Shown here one piece after another: positions 28,686-36,852 of a DNA stretch of 64,000 nt; positions within the stretch are counted from its first letter, which is position 1; every line of letters begins with the position of its first letter. The notes under the pieces are model-generated. The model had not been told where the DNA came from. It searched no databases and saw only the letters and a list, made by a program, of their open reading frames with translations. This DNA comes from Salinispora vitiensis (GTDB lineage Bacteria > Actinomycetota > Actinomycetes > Mycobacteriales > Micromonosporaceae). The stretch lies in assembly GCF_000378825.1 (NCBI RefSeq), contig NZ_KB900388.1, forward strand, positions 2,363,818-2,427,817. The letters run 5' to 3'. Both the position numbers and the translations under genes were made by a program.

Positions 28686-29837
28686 TCAGCGGAACGGGCC
28701 ACGTACCTCGTAGGTGATGCCGCCGGAGGACGATCCGGAGGGGCCGCGCTGGGACGAGAAGTAGAACCGGGTGCCGTCGGGCGAGAACGCCGGACCGCAG
28801 ATCTCCGACCGGGACTGACCGGTGATCCGCAGGAACGGGGCGACGACCTCGTCCGGGGTAATGATGTTGATCTCCATGTCTCCGCCGTCCTCGGCGACGT
28901 AGAGATCACCGCCGGCGCTACCGGTGATGTTGTCCACGCCGGTCAGCGGGGCGCTACCGGGGACCAACGAGTCGTCGTACGCCAGGTCGATCCGCTCGTT
29001 GACCGCGTCGTACGCCCAAACCCGGTTGTCCCCCTTCGTGGTGAACCAGCAGGTGCCGTCGGCGTACCAGCAGCCCTCCCCGCCGTTGAACCGCTTCGCC
29101 CCGGAGACCTGGTCTCGGGTGTACGTCGGCGAGCCGTCCGGGTCGGGCACCGGGGCCCAGGAAACCGGGCCGCTGGTGGCGGTGCCGGCCACCAGCACCT
29201 CCAGGGTGCCGGCCGAGAGGTCACCCCAGGTCGTCGGCCGGAACCGGTAGAGGCAGCCGTCGCGCTCGTCCTCGGTGAGGTAGATCACCTGACGATCTGG
29301 ATCGCAGGCGGCGGCCTCGTGCTTGAACAGACCCATCGCGTCCCGCCGTAGGGCGTTCGCGCCACCGGTCGGGTCGGTCTCGTAGACGTAGCCCCGGCTG
29401 ACCTCCTCGCAGGAGAGCCAGGTCTCCCACGGCGTCGCTCCACCCGCGCAGTTCTGCCGGGTGCCCGACAGGATCTGGTAGGCCGAGGCGACAGTGCCGT
29501 CGGCGTTGAACCGGATCGCCGACGCGCCGCCACCCGGGGTGATCTCCGAGTTGGAGACATAGATCCAGCCGGCACCGGCAGCGAAGCAGGCGCCGCCGTC
29601 GGGCGCGTCGTGCCAGGTGTACCCGGTACCGGTGACGGCCTGCCGGGAGCGGGCCACGATCCGACTGGTGAATCCCGCGGGTAGCTGGATACCCAGGGCG
29701 TCGGCCGACTGCAGGGGGCCGTAGGGGCTCTCCCCGGGCTGGGCGGGGTCGGCCAGCGCGGCGCCAGCCCAGAGACTGCCGGAGAAGGCGGCGGCGCCAC
29801 CGGCGACGCCAGCGCGGAGCAGAGTACGACGATCCAT
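28686..29837 (-). CDS. PhoX-like secreted phosphatase/beta-propeller (DUF839), Tat signal
   Basis: 383 aa. A twin-arginine-type signal starts MDRRTLLRAGVAGG and is cleaved near ALA-DP. The mature part is DUF839/PhoX-like: SNSEITPGGGASAIRF, TPWETWLSCEEVSRGYVYE, FKHEAAACDPDRQVIYLTED and KRFNGGEGCWYADG. PhoX proteins are calcium/iron alkaline phosphatases, but many DUF839 members are uncharacterised. ATG 29837 has GGAGG six bases upstream. Confidence 0.86.
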   Translation of the reverse strand: MDRRTLLRAGVAGGAAAFSGSLWAGAALADPAQPGESPYGPLQSADALGIQLPAGFTSRIVARSRQAVTGTGYTWHDAPDGGACFAAGAGWIYVSNSEITPGGGASAIRFNADGTVASAYQILSGTRQNCAGGATPWETWLSCEEVSRGYVYETDPTGGANALRRDAMGLFKHEAAACDPDRQVIYLTEDERDGCLYRFRPTTWGDLSAGTLEVLVAGTATSGPVSWAPVPDPDGSPTYTRDQVSGAKRFNGGEGCWYADGTCWFTTKGDNRVWAYDAVNERIDLAYDDSLVPGSAPLTGVDNITGSAGGDLYVAEDGGDMEINIITPDEVVAPFLRITGQSRSEICGPAFSPDGTRFYFSSQRGPSGSSSGGITYEVRGPFR

Positions 29838-29962
29838 CGAAAACCTCCGGGAGAGGGAGTGGTCGGTCGTTGGCGCCACAAACCTATCGATACCGCCATC
29901 GAAGCTGGTAAAAATCAGATGAGCCTTTCCGAACGTGCGGGTGGCCATTGCCGTCGAGTCAG

Positions 29963-29968
29963 GTAGAC
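29963..29968 (+). promoter_or_regulatory. Candidate -10 of the aromatic leader transcript
   Basis: TAGACT fits TANNNT and ends eight bases before the leader-peptide GTG (29977). That would start the RNA at or within 1-2 bases of the GTG, i.e. a leaderless leader peptide; no ribosome site is seen in front of the GTG. The -35 region is not recognisable. Confidence 0.45.
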
Positions 29969-29976
29969 TCACCGAC

Positions 29977-30036
29977 GTGACACGCTCGTATCGATGGTTT
30001 AGGCAGCCGGCTCTCCCGCCGGTGACCTCATCGTGA
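29977..30036 (+). CDS. Aromatic amino-acid leader peptide, 19 aa
   Basis: A 19-codon frame GTG to TGA encoding MTRSYRWFRQPALPPVTSS. Codons 5, 7 and 8 are Tyr, Trp and Phe, the three end products whose pathway is opened by the DAHP synthase 110 bases downstream. It is followed by mutually exclusive-looking helices and an intrinsic terminator. A stalled ribosome at these codons would cover the first arm of the following helix. Confidence 0.78.
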   Translation: MTRSYRWFRQPALPPVTSS

Positions 30037-30090
30037 GCTGAAGTCACCCGCACGAGCCGGCAAGGCAGGAGCTTCCGCTCCTGCCTTTTT
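30006..30090 (+). promoter_or_regulatory. Transcription attenuator ahead of DAHP synthase
   Basis: An outer helix pairs GCCGGCTC (30006-30013, inside the leader-peptide codons) with GAGCCGGC (30054-30061). An inner helix pairs GGTGAC (30021-30026) with GTCACC (30043-30048). Directly after comes the terminator. A competing pairing of 30016-30023 with 30056-30065 would cover the first four terminator bases and is a candidate antiterminator. Confidence 0.65.
30062..30090 (+). terminator. Intrinsic terminator of the attenuator
   Basis: A perfect 11-bp stem (AAGGCAGGAGC with GCTCCTGCCTT), TTCC loop and five-T tract (30086-30090), 55 bases before the DAHP synthase start. It is the only textbook U-tract terminator noticed in the window. 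Confidence 0.9.
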
Positions 30091-30145
30091 GCGTACGAGC
30101 AGCCGGCTCTCCCGGGCACCGGCCCCGGGCACGGTCGGCGAAGGG

Positions 30146-31243
30146 ATGCCCACCGTGACCACCTCCGAGACGAACCGGCTCAGCGACCAGCGGATCGACC
30201 GCGTGGTGCCGCTGACCACCCCGGCCCTGCTACACCACGAACTCCCCCTGGACAGTCCGCTCACCTCGGCCGTACTGACTGGCAGACGGGCCGTCGGCCG
30301 AGTGTTGGACCGCACCGACGACCGCCTCCTGGTCGTGGTCGGCCCCTGTTCGGTACATGACCCGGTCGCCGCCCTCGCCTACGCGCACCGACTCCGCGAG
30401 CTCGCCGATCGACTCGCCGACGACCTGCTCGTGGTGATGCGGGTCTACTTCGAGAAACCGCGCTCGACCGTCGGCTGGAAGGGGCTTATCAACGACCCCG
30501 GCCTGGACGGCTCCGGTGATGTGAACACCGGCCTGCGCCGGGCCCGGGCGCTCCTGATCGACGTGCTGCGCCTGGGTCTTCCGGTCGGCTGCGAGTTCCT
30601 CGACCCGATCACCCCGCAGTACATCGCCGACACGGTGGCCTGGGGCGCGATCGGCGCCCGGACGGTGGAGAGCCAGGTGCACCGCCAGCTCGCCTCCGGC
30701 CTGTCCATGCCGATCGGCATGAAGAACCGTCCCGACGGCAGCATCTCCACCGCGGTGGACGCCATCCGGGCGGCCGGCGTGCCGCACGTCTTCCCCGGCA
30801 TCGACGCCTCCGGCACCCCGGCGATCATGCATACCCGCGGTAACACCGACGGCCACCTGGTGCTGCGCGGTGGCGGCAACCAGCCGAACTACGACGCCGA
30901 GTCGGTGAACGACGCGCTGGCGCTGCTGCGCGCCGCCGGGCTTCCCGAACGGCTGGTCATCGACGCCAGCCACGCCAACAGCGGCAAGGACCACCGCAAC
31001 CAGCCACTTGTCGCCGCCGACGTGGCCGCCCAACTCGCCGGCGGCCAGCACGGCATCGTCGGCGTCATGCTGGAGAGCTTCCTGCTCGCGGGTCGGCAGG
31101 ATCTGGACCCGACCCGCGAGCTGACGTACGGGCAGTCGATCACCGATGCCTGCATCGGCTGGGACACCACGGAGCAGGTCCTGGCCGACCTGGCGGCCGC
31201 CGTACGCACCCGGCGTCGGGCTCCGGCCGTCACCCCGGTCTGA
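30146..31243 (+). CDS. Type I 3-deoxy-7-phosphoheptulonate synthase (DAHP synthase, AroF/G/H type)
   Basis: A 365-aa first enzyme of the shikimate pathway, joining PEP and erythrose 4-phosphate. Blocks seen are VVGPCSVHDP, YFEKPRSTVGWKGLINDP, GCEFLDPITPQYIAD, WGAIGARTVESQVHR, SGLSMPIGMKN and IDASHANSGK. The type I class is less usual in actinobacteria, which mostly carry the unrelated type II (plant-like) enzyme. ATG 30146 is chosen; GTG 30155 is possible. Expression is probably set by the upstream attenuator. Confidence 0.93.
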   Translation: MPTVTTSETNRLSDQRIDRVVPLTTPALLHHELPLDSPLTSAVLTGRRAVGRVLDRTDDRLLVVVGPCSVHDPVAALAYAHRLRELADRLADDLLVVMRVYFEKPRSTVGWKGLINDPGLDGSGDVNTGLRRARALLIDVLRLGLPVGCEFLDPITPQYIADTVAWGAIGARTVESQVHRQLASGLSMPIGMKNRPDGSISTAVDAIRAAGVPHVFPGIDASGTPAIMHTRGNTDGHLVLRGGGNQPNYDAESVNDALALLRAAGLPERLVIDASHANSGKDHRNQPLVAADVAAQLAGGQHGIVGVMLESFLLAGRQDLDPTRELTYGQSITDACIGWDTTEQVLADLAAAVRTRRRAPAVTPV

Positions 31244-31291
31244 TCGCCGAGCGGGTGGTTTACCGGTTCCGGCCCCGGGTAGTTGGGCGCC

Positions 31292-31528
31292 GTGACCGAC
31301 AACCCACCCGTTACCGCGGTGCCCGAGACCGAGTCGGACCTGCGCCGTCTCGATGACCTACTCGAGGATCTCTACCGAGGCCAGGAACGGATCAGCCAGG
31401 GCGACATCTACCGGCGAGCGGTCGCCGCCCAGATGCCGGCGGAGCTACTCACCCGCATCTGCGGACTGCCCGAGGGCGAGTACTCCGTGGACGAGGCGGC
31501 CGACCTGCTGGGCGGGTCGGTCACCTGA
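31292..31528 (+). CDS. Conserved small acidic protein, 78 aa
   Basis: A helical acidic protein: ESDLRRLDDLLEDLYRGQER, then YRRAVAAQMPAELLTRICGL and EYSVDEAADLLG. GTG 31292 is chosen; an in-frame TTG lies nine bases upstream. No family is recognised. It lies just downstream of DAHP synthase and may share its transcript. Confidence 0.6.
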   Translation: MTDNPPVTAVPETESDLRRLDDLLEDLYRGQERISQGDIYRRAVAAQMPAELLTRICGLPEGEYSVDEAADLLGGSVT

Positions 31529-31637
31529 CTGGCCCGCGGCCGACGAGCCGGTCCGCCGGTCCGGCGATGCCCGGCAGTGAATCCGGCGATGCCGGCGGCG
31601 GTCCGCAGCCCGGTGATCCGTCATGAAGGAGAGTGAC

Positions 31638-31844
31638 ATGTCCCAGCCCGCCGAGCGGCACTCCGAGCAGCAGGAACAGCTCGCGGCTCTCGGCCAGCCG
31701 CCGGAGGGCCGGGACACTCTGCCGGAGCCGGACTTCGCCCGGGAGCACGATGTCACCGCGGTTGATCGAGACATCATCACCGGCGCGGACGCCGACGAGC
31801 GGGAGGAGGGGTCTCCCCGCGGTTGGTCCGGCGAGGACAGCTGA
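31638..31844 (+). CDS. Small acidic hydrophilic protein, 68 aa
   Basis: MSQPAERHSEQQEQLAALG begins a fully hydrophilic, Glu/Asp-rich chain with no predicted fold. ATG 31638 follows AAGGAG at ideal spacing; an in-frame ATG at 31623 overlaps that ribosome site. Function is unknown; the composition resembles stress-type disordered proteins. Confidence 0.6.
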   Translation: MSQPAERHSEQQEQLAALGQPPEGRDTLPEPDFAREHDVTAVDRDIITGADADEREEGSPRGWSGEDS

Positions 31845-31878
31845 ACCTGCTCCGCTCGCCGCGGGCCAGGTAGTCCTA

Positions 31879-31917
31879 CGATCGCGGCGGGGTCGGGTGA
31901 CCGGCCCGCCGTGATCG
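31879..31917. terminator. Stem-loop between convergent genes
   Basis: A 13-bp stem with one G-U pair (31879-31891 with 31905-31917) and a 13-base loop, between the small acidic gene and the DUF1360 gene. Confidence 0.65.
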
Positions 31918-31996
31918 TGCGACGGTGGGCCGGCGCAGGTGCACCGGAGCCCGGAGGGGCGAGTGAGCTGACGTCAGCAAGCGATTCGGCCGGCGA

Positions 31997-32524
31997 CTAA
32001 CCCGAGCTCCGCTCGGCCGCCTGCTGCGCCGTCGCATGCGCCAGCTGGATGAAGTCCGACGCCGTCATCGTGGTGAGAGCGGTGGCGACGAGACGGGTCA
32101 GCCGCGGCGTCAGCACCAGTCCGCCGGTGAGCCCGGTGGCTACCCAGACGGCCAGGCAGAACGGGCAGCTGAGCAGCTCACCGACGGCGTGCCGGGTGGG
32201 GCTACCCGAGTCGCGCACCTCCTCCATCACCTCGCCGCTACCGATCGGCCGGGCGTAGCGGGTGAATGGGGCCCGCAGCGGACTGGTCACGGCCTTCTTG
32301 GAGAGCAGCCGGCTGAGCTTGTAGGTCGCGATGGCCAGCAGGACCACGTCGGCCGTCGCGGGCCGTTCCGGCAGCGGCCGCCGAGTGGCCTTCACCAGCC
32401 CGGCGATCGCGGACGTCACCCCGGCGTAGGCACCCATGGCCACCAGGTAGCCGCCGAGCGGCCGATACTCGTGCGGCGCGTAGGCCCGACGCAGACGGGT
32501 CACTTTCGCCTTCAACTCGGTCAC
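31997..32524 (-). CDS. DUF1360 membrane protein
   Basis: 175 aa. Two to three hydrophobic segments surround the DUF1360 core: VLLAIATYKLSRLLSKKAV, FTRYARPIGSGEV and the conserved LLSCPFCLAVWVATGL. The two cysteines in CPFC suggest a redox or metal site at the membrane. Function of the family is unknown; it often sits among general stress genes. Confidence 0.88.
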   Translation of the reverse strand: MTELKAKVTRLRRAYAPHEYRPLGGYLVAMGAYAGVTSAIAGLVKATRRPLPERPATADVVLLAIATYKLSRLLSKKAVTSPLRAPFTRYARPIGSGEVMEEVRDSGSPTRHAVGELLSCPFCLAVWVATGLTGGLVLTPRLTRLVATALTTMTASDFIQLAHATAQQAAERSSG

Positions 32525-32585
32525 CGCTCCCTCGGTCTGGTCGCCGAGCCGAAGGGCTCGACGGTTGCCCCCGACTCAGCCCGAC

Positions 32586-32903
32586 TCAGCCCGCCTGCAG
32601 GTTGTCGGCCACCGCTTGGGCGAGGTCTTCCAACGCCTCGTCCACCAGCCGCTCGGCGGTGCCACCGGTCAGGTCGAGCCGGATCCACGCCCCACCGGAG
32701 TCGGCCGGGTCAACCCGGATCTCGGCGGTCCAGTCCCCGGTGGCCCGCCAGCGGGCCGTCAGCTCCGCCCGCTGGATGTCGGTGGCTGGCCGGCCGCCGA
32801 CGCGAAGCGGCTCGGGGAGCCACGCCGACATCCGGCTCGGGTCGATCGCCGTGTTGAACACGACCTCCGGGGGGGCCGAGATACCCCGCTCGGCTGACGC
32901 CAT
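32586..32903 (-). CDS. SRPBCC (START-like) protein
   Basis: A 105-aa short START-like domain: [20 protein letters not shown], then [19 protein letters not shown] and the C-terminal helix [22 protein letters not shown] 32903 overlaps the stop of the gene upstream, so the two are coupled. A 10-base direct repeat CCGACTCAGC spans its stop codon. Confidence 0.78.
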   Translation of the reverse strand: MASAERGISAPPEVVFNTAIDPSRMSAWLPEPLRVGGRPATDIQRAELTARWRATGDWTAEIRVDPADSGGAWIRLDLTGGTAERLVDEALEDLAQAVADNLQAG

Positions 32904-33223
32904 CACGACTCCCGCAGTCGGCTCGGGTCGACCTCCCGCCCCGGACGCCGGGCGAGATACTCGGTCTCGAGCTCGGCGGTCCGGCGCAGGTGGGTGGCGA
33001 GCGCCGCGTCGGCGGCGTGCCGCAGCGTGTCCAGCCGCGTTCGGTGCAGGCTGTGCAACTCACGGATCAGGTCGGCATCGCCGAGTTCGGCCGGGTCGAC
33101 GCCGAGCACCTCGCCGTCGGAGTCCGTGGTGCCGGAGGCCCGGTCGTGCAGGTGGTCTCCATCCCATTCGGGCATCCGCTGTTCCGGGCTCGGGTACTCA
33201 TCCCGCCGCACGGATCCGGTCAT
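32903..33223 (-). CDS. DUF6158-like small protein
   Basis: A 106-aa hydrophilic protein whose second half, [20 protein letters not shown] followed by [19 protein letters not shown] and [20 protein letters not shown], matches the pattern I know as DUF6158. ATG 33223 has AAGGGGG upstream; the long open frame further up is not coding. It overlaps the SRPBCC gene. Function unknown. Confidence 0.72.
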   Translation of the reverse strand: MTGSVRRDEYPSPEQRMPEWDGDHLHDRASGTTDSDGEVLGVDPAELGDADLIRELHSLHRTRLDTLRHAADAALATHLRRTAELETEYLARRPGREVDPSRLRES

Positions 33224-33312
33224 CGTCGCCCCCTTCACTGTTCTGGGCTGGCGTCTAGCCGGATGCCCACCCGAGGTGCCGGCAAACCAGCCCGCCGCGA
33301 TGACACGGCCAC

Positions 33313-33392
33313 CGGAACACGCCCCCGGCCGCGGGGAGACGGCTGTCGGAACACGCGCATGGCCGCGAGGAGACGGCTGTCGGAACGCGCCC
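33313..33392. repeat. 34-bp tandem repeat in a divergent gap
   Basis: Two near-identical 34-base copies (33313-33346, 33347-33380; unit begins CGGAACACGC) and a 12-base third. It lies between the divergent starts at 33223 and 33416, so it may sit in promoter DNA. Confidence 0.8.
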
Positions 33393-33415
33393 CCGCCCCC
33401 GGTACCCTCGAGGCC

Positions 33416-33847
33416 ATGAAGCGGCTCTGGACCCCGGCGTGGATCGTGCGCCATGTGGCCTTGGTCGTGCTCGTCGTGGGCTTCCTCGGGCTGGGCTGGT
33501 GGCAGCTCAGCCGTGCGGCCGGCGGCAACCCGATCAGCTGGGGATACGCCGTGGAGTGGCCGGTTTTCGCCGGTTTCGTGGTCTTCGTCTGGTGGCGGGA
33601 GGTCCGCCAGGAACTCCGCGGGCCCGAGGCGCCGGGCCCAGCGGCGCAGACCGCCGAATCGTCCGCGACCGCCGAGCCGTCCGCGACCGCCGAGCCAGCC
33701 CGGCTGGCGGTACGCCGGCCGGTACGGGCCAGCCGTACCGCGGCCGCTGTGCCGGACAGTGACGATCCGGAGCTCACCGCCTACAACCGCTACCTGCGGT
33801 GGTTGACCGACAATCCGGGTGCTCGACCCGGCGACTACCCCGGCTAG
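33416..33847 (+). CDS. Two-helix membrane protein with conserved C-terminal tail
   Basis: 143 aa. Two membrane helices ([19 protein letters not shown] and [13 protein letters not shown]) are followed by an Ala/Glu-rich linker and a conserved [17 protein letters not shown] tail. The linker contains a short SATAEP tandem. This gene type regularly precedes a DUF3817 gene in actinobacteria, as here (24 bases away). Function unknown. Confidence 0.8.
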   Translation: MKRLWTPAWIVRHVALVVLVVGFLGLGWWQLSRAAGGNPISWGYAVEWPVFAGFVVFVWWREVRQELRGPEAPGPAAQTAESSATAEPSATAEPARLAVRRPVRASRTAAAVPDSDDPELTAYNRYLRWLTDNPGARPGDYPG

Positions 33848-33871
33848 GCCGGGTCGGAAGGACGGACGACG

Positions 33872-34207
33872 GTGGGCGCAGCCCTGACCCGGTACCGCGT
33901 GATCGCCTGGATCGTCGGCGTGGTGCTGATCCTGCTCATGGTGATCGGAATGCCGCTCAAATACGGGTTCGACTACCCACTCGTGGTGGAGACGGTGGGC
34001 CAGGCCCACGGCTTCCTTTACATGGTCTACCTGGTGGCCGCCTTCGACCTGTCCCGGCGGGCCGGCTGGCCGTTGTCCCGCATGATCCTGGTGATGCTGG
34101 CGGGAACCGTGCCGTTCGTCTCCTTCTTCGCCGAGCGGCGGGTGAGCGGGTGGGTGACCGAGCAGACCGCGACTCCGGATCCGGTCGCCAACACCCCCGT
34201 CCGATAG
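33872..34207 (+). CDS. DUF3817 membrane protein
   Basis: 111 aa, three membrane helices. The family core VGQAHGFLYMVYLVAAFDL contains the conserved His. GTG 33872. It forms a conserved pair with the upstream membrane protein; function is unknown. Confidence 0.9.
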   Translation: MGAALTRYRVIAWIVGVVLILLMVIGMPLKYGFDYPLVVETVGQAHGFLYMVYLVAAFDLSRRAGWPLSRMILVMLAGTVPFVSFFAERRVSGWVTEQTATPDPVANTPVR

Positions 34208-34387
34208 AAGTTCACGTACTTCCGTTCGGCAACAATCGCCTCGTTTTCCCCTGCGGTTCACTCCTGCCCCGGGTTACCTTGTCCGGGCCGGCCCGCCCAT
34301 CGCCGTCCGTCCGGAGGGCACGGGTCCGGCGCCGCTGGGGCCTCCGCCCCCTACCCGGTGGCTGGTGGGGAGAAGGAGCCGTCGCAC

Positions 34388-35359
34388 TTGCCGTCCATCC
34401 GGAAACGACTTCCCGCCCTCGCCGTCGCGGCGATCTCGGCCACGCTGGTCGCACCGGTCGCGCCCGCCCAGGCCGAGCCCTCCCCCGCCGAGCTGACCCG
34501 GCGGATCGAGAAAGCCTCCACCGAGCTGGAGCAGGTCGTGGAGGCGCACAACACCCTCGCCGAGGACCTCAAGGCGAACAAAGCCACCCTGGCCCGGTTG
34601 ACCGCCCGGCTGGGCCCGCTGGAGCAACAGGTCGCGCGGAGCCGGGCCGAGGTCAACCAACTGGCGGTGGCCGCGTACAAGACCGGTGAACTCGGCACCG
34701 CCACCGCACTACTGAGCCCAGACGACGCCACGACCCTGGTCAACCGGCTCACCACCGTCGACCGACTAGCCCAGGAGCGGCAGAAACGAATCACCGCCGT
34801 CACCAACGACCAGCGGCAGCTCCTCGCCGAACGGACCCGGCTCGAGGAAGCCATGGAGAAGGCGGCAGCGCAGGCCCGAGGGCTGGCCAGCACCCGCAAG
34901 CGGATCGAGCGCGACCTAGCCGACCTGTACGAGCTGCGCCGGCAGGCGTACGGCCGGGCAACCGAACCCGCCGGGGCCAGCCCCGACCAGGTCCAGCCGG
35001 CACCATCGGTCCCCGGCGCGGCCGGGGTGGCGGTGCGGTACGCGTACGGGGCGCTGGGCAAGCCCTACCGGTGGGGCGGGGACGACGGTGCCGGGTACGA
35101 CTGCTCGGGCCTGACGTCGGCGGCGTGGCGAGCGGCCGGGAAGTCGCTGCCGCACAGCACCCGCCGGCAGTGGGAGGTGGTGGCACACATCAACCGCCAC
35201 GACCTGAGCCCCGGCGACCTGGTCTTCTACCGCGGGCTGGGGCATGTCGCCCTTTACGTGGGCGATGGTCAGATCATCGACGCCCCCACCGCGGGGCGCA
35301 ACGTGCTCAAACGCGACATGAACATCATGCCGATCCTGGGGTACGGCCGGGTCCGCTGA
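34388..35359 (+). CDS. Secreted NlpC/P60 peptidoglycan endopeptidase
   Basis: 323 aa. A signal peptide ends at VAPAQA-EP. A long coiled coil follows (residues ~35-200, e.g. LTRRIEKASTELEQVVEAHN). The C-terminal NlpC/P60 domain has the cysteine in AGYDCSGLTSAAW and the histidine in GLGHVALYVGDG. This is the RipA/RpfB-partner type that splits stem peptides at septa. TTG 34388 is preferred over GTG 34358, since AAGGAG lies nine bases before it and the signal peptide begins there. No c-di-AMP riboswitch is recognised in the ~180-base leader. Confidence 0.9.
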   Translation: MPSIRKRLPALAVAAISATLVAPVAPAQAEPSPAELTRRIEKASTELEQVVEAHNTLAEDLKANKATLARLTARLGPLEQQVARSRAEVNQLAVAAYKTGELGTATALLSPDDATTLVNRLTTVDRLAQERQKRITAVTNDQRQLLAERTRLEEAMEKAAAQARGLASTRKRIERDLADLYELRRQAYGRATEPAGASPDQVQPAPSVPGAAGVAVRYAYGALGKPYRWGGDDGAGYDCSGLTSAAWRAAGKSLPHSTRRQWEVVAHINRHDLSPGDLVFYRGLGHVALYVGDGQIIDAPTAGRNVLKRDMNIMPILGYGRVR

Positions 35360-35379
35360 CCGGCACCCGCCCGAACAGG

Positions 35380-35413
35380 GCCGGGCCGGCGTCCGTCGGG
35401 ACGCCGGCCCGGC
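35380..35413. terminator. Bidirectional terminator
   Basis: A perfect 15-bp GC stem (35380-35394 with 35399-35413) with a GTCG tetraloop, between the convergent NlpC/P60 and sigma factor genes. Confidence 0.85.
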
Positions 35414-35418
35414 ACCGC

Positions 35419-36411
35419 TCACGCTGCGGCCTGGAGCCCTTCGGCGCGGGCCAGCTCGCGCAGCCGGCCGAGTGCCTGAATCTCCAGCTGCCGGATCCGC
35501 TCCCGCGAGAGCGAAAAGCGGGAGGCCACCTCGGTCAGCGAGTGTTCCCGACCGTCCTCGAGGCCGTAGCGGGCGCGCATGATGCCCGCCGACCGGTCGT
35601 CGAGGTGACTGAGAAGGCCCTCGATGCGCTGCCGTTCCAGACCGGTGAGGACGATCTCCTCCGGTGACGGCGCGTCGGTGTCGGCCACCAGGTCACCGAG
35701 GTTGGTGTCGCCGTCGTCACCGACCGGGGTATCCAACGACACCGTGTCCTGCGACCAACGAACCAGCTCGTTGACCCGCTCGACGGTGACGCCGAGCGCC
35801 GTGGCGATCTGCTCCGGCTCCGGGTCGCTACCGAGCTCCCGAGTGAGCTGCCGGGCCACGTTCCGCATCCGGTTGACATCCTCCACCAGGTGCACCGGCA
35901 GCCGCACGGTGCGCTCCTGCTGGGCGATCGCCCGGCTGATCGCCTGGCGGATCCACCAGGTCGCGTAGGTGGAGAACTTGAAGCCACGCTCGTAGTCGAA
36001 CTTCTCCACCGCCCGGACCAGACCGGTGTTGCCCTCCTGGATCAGGTCCAGCATCGGCATCCCGGAGCGGACATACCGTCGGGCGATCGACACGACCAGT
36101 CGCAGGTTGGCCCGGATGAACAGGTCCTTGGCCCGCGCCCCGTCAGCGACCAGCCGTTGGAGTTCGGCTTTCTCGACGCCGGCCGGGACGCGGTCCTCGT
36201 CGAGCAGATGCTCGGCGTAGAGGCCGGCCTCGATCGTCTTGGAGAGATCGACCTCCGTGGCAGCGTCCAGCAACGGGGTCCGGGAAATCTCGTGAAGGTA
36301 GACGCCGACCAGATCGCGCTCCTCGGCGACCTCGTCGGTCCGCATGCCGATATTCTTGTCCACGTTACTCACGGTCCCCTCACTCGCGCCGGTTGCCCGG
36401 TTCCTTGCCAT
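35419..36411 (-). CDS. Group 2 RNA polymerase sigma-70 factor (HrdD/SigB-like)
   Basis: A 330-aa primary-like sigma factor. Region 1.2 is DLVGVYLHEISRTPLLDAAT, region 2 has LFIRANLRLVVSIARRY, DLIQEGNTGLVRAVEKFD and FSTYATWWIRQAISRAI, then region 3 and region 4 with LTEVASRFSLSRERIRQLE. There is no long acidic region 1.1, so it is a non-essential group 2 factor. ATG 36411 is preferred; GTG 36417 and an internal GTG at about 36372 are possible. Confidence 0.92.
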   Translation of the reverse strand: MARNRATGASEGTVSNVDKNIGMRTDEVAEERDLVGVYLHEISRTPLLDAATEVDLSKTIEAGLYAEHLLDEDRVPAGVEKAELQRLVADGARAKDLFIRANLRLVVSIARRYVRSGMPMLDLIQEGNTGLVRAVEKFDYERGFKFSTYATWWIRQAISRAIAQQERTVRLPVHLVEDVNRMRNVARQLTRELGSDPEPEQIATALGVTVERVNELVRWSQDTVSLDTPVGDDGDTNLGDLVADTDAPSPEEIVLTGLERQRIEGLLSHLDDRSAGIMRARYGLEDGREHSLTEVASRFSLSRERIRQLEIQALGRLRELARAEGLQAAA

Positions 36412-36852
36412 CCCCACGTCCGCCAGCTCCCTCCCCGTACCTTCCGCTGCTGCTCATCGGCGCTGACACCTGCACAACAGTTGAGACGCGTCAGGGATTC
36501 CATTCCGTGAGTCGAACGTGTCACGAATGCCTGATAATTAGCTGAGAGAACGGTCCATACTTGCTGTCAGCACCTCAGGTGGCGGCCCTTAGCCGAGCAC
36601 GACGCCCGACAGCTGGATCGACGGCCGCCGGTCCAGGCCAAGTCCATCGCAACACCACCCCGACCACCGCACAGCGACCCGGGTCACCACCGAGCTGCGA
36701 TCCTGGTCACGCCCGGATCTGCCACGGCGGCCCGATCGGTTCATCCACACCCGTGGTGATACCCCACGCCCGGGTGAACAATCCGTGGGCCGCTTTCCTG
36801 CCGGCCCGGGGCCAGTCGGCGGCCATCCACCGTTCGTGCCGATCACTGCCGA
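36412..36852. other. Intergenic region upstream of the sigma factor
   Basis: No gene is supported. An AT-richer stretch at about 36515-36560 (CCTGATAATTAGCTGAGAG) is the likely promoter area of the sigma factor on the minus strand. Short open frames here look random. Confidence 0.45.

Noticed and set aside
34208..34387. c-di-AMP (ydaO-type) riboswitch before the NlpC/P60 gene
   Set aside because: This is a common location, but the conserved riboswitch blocks are not visible in the leader.
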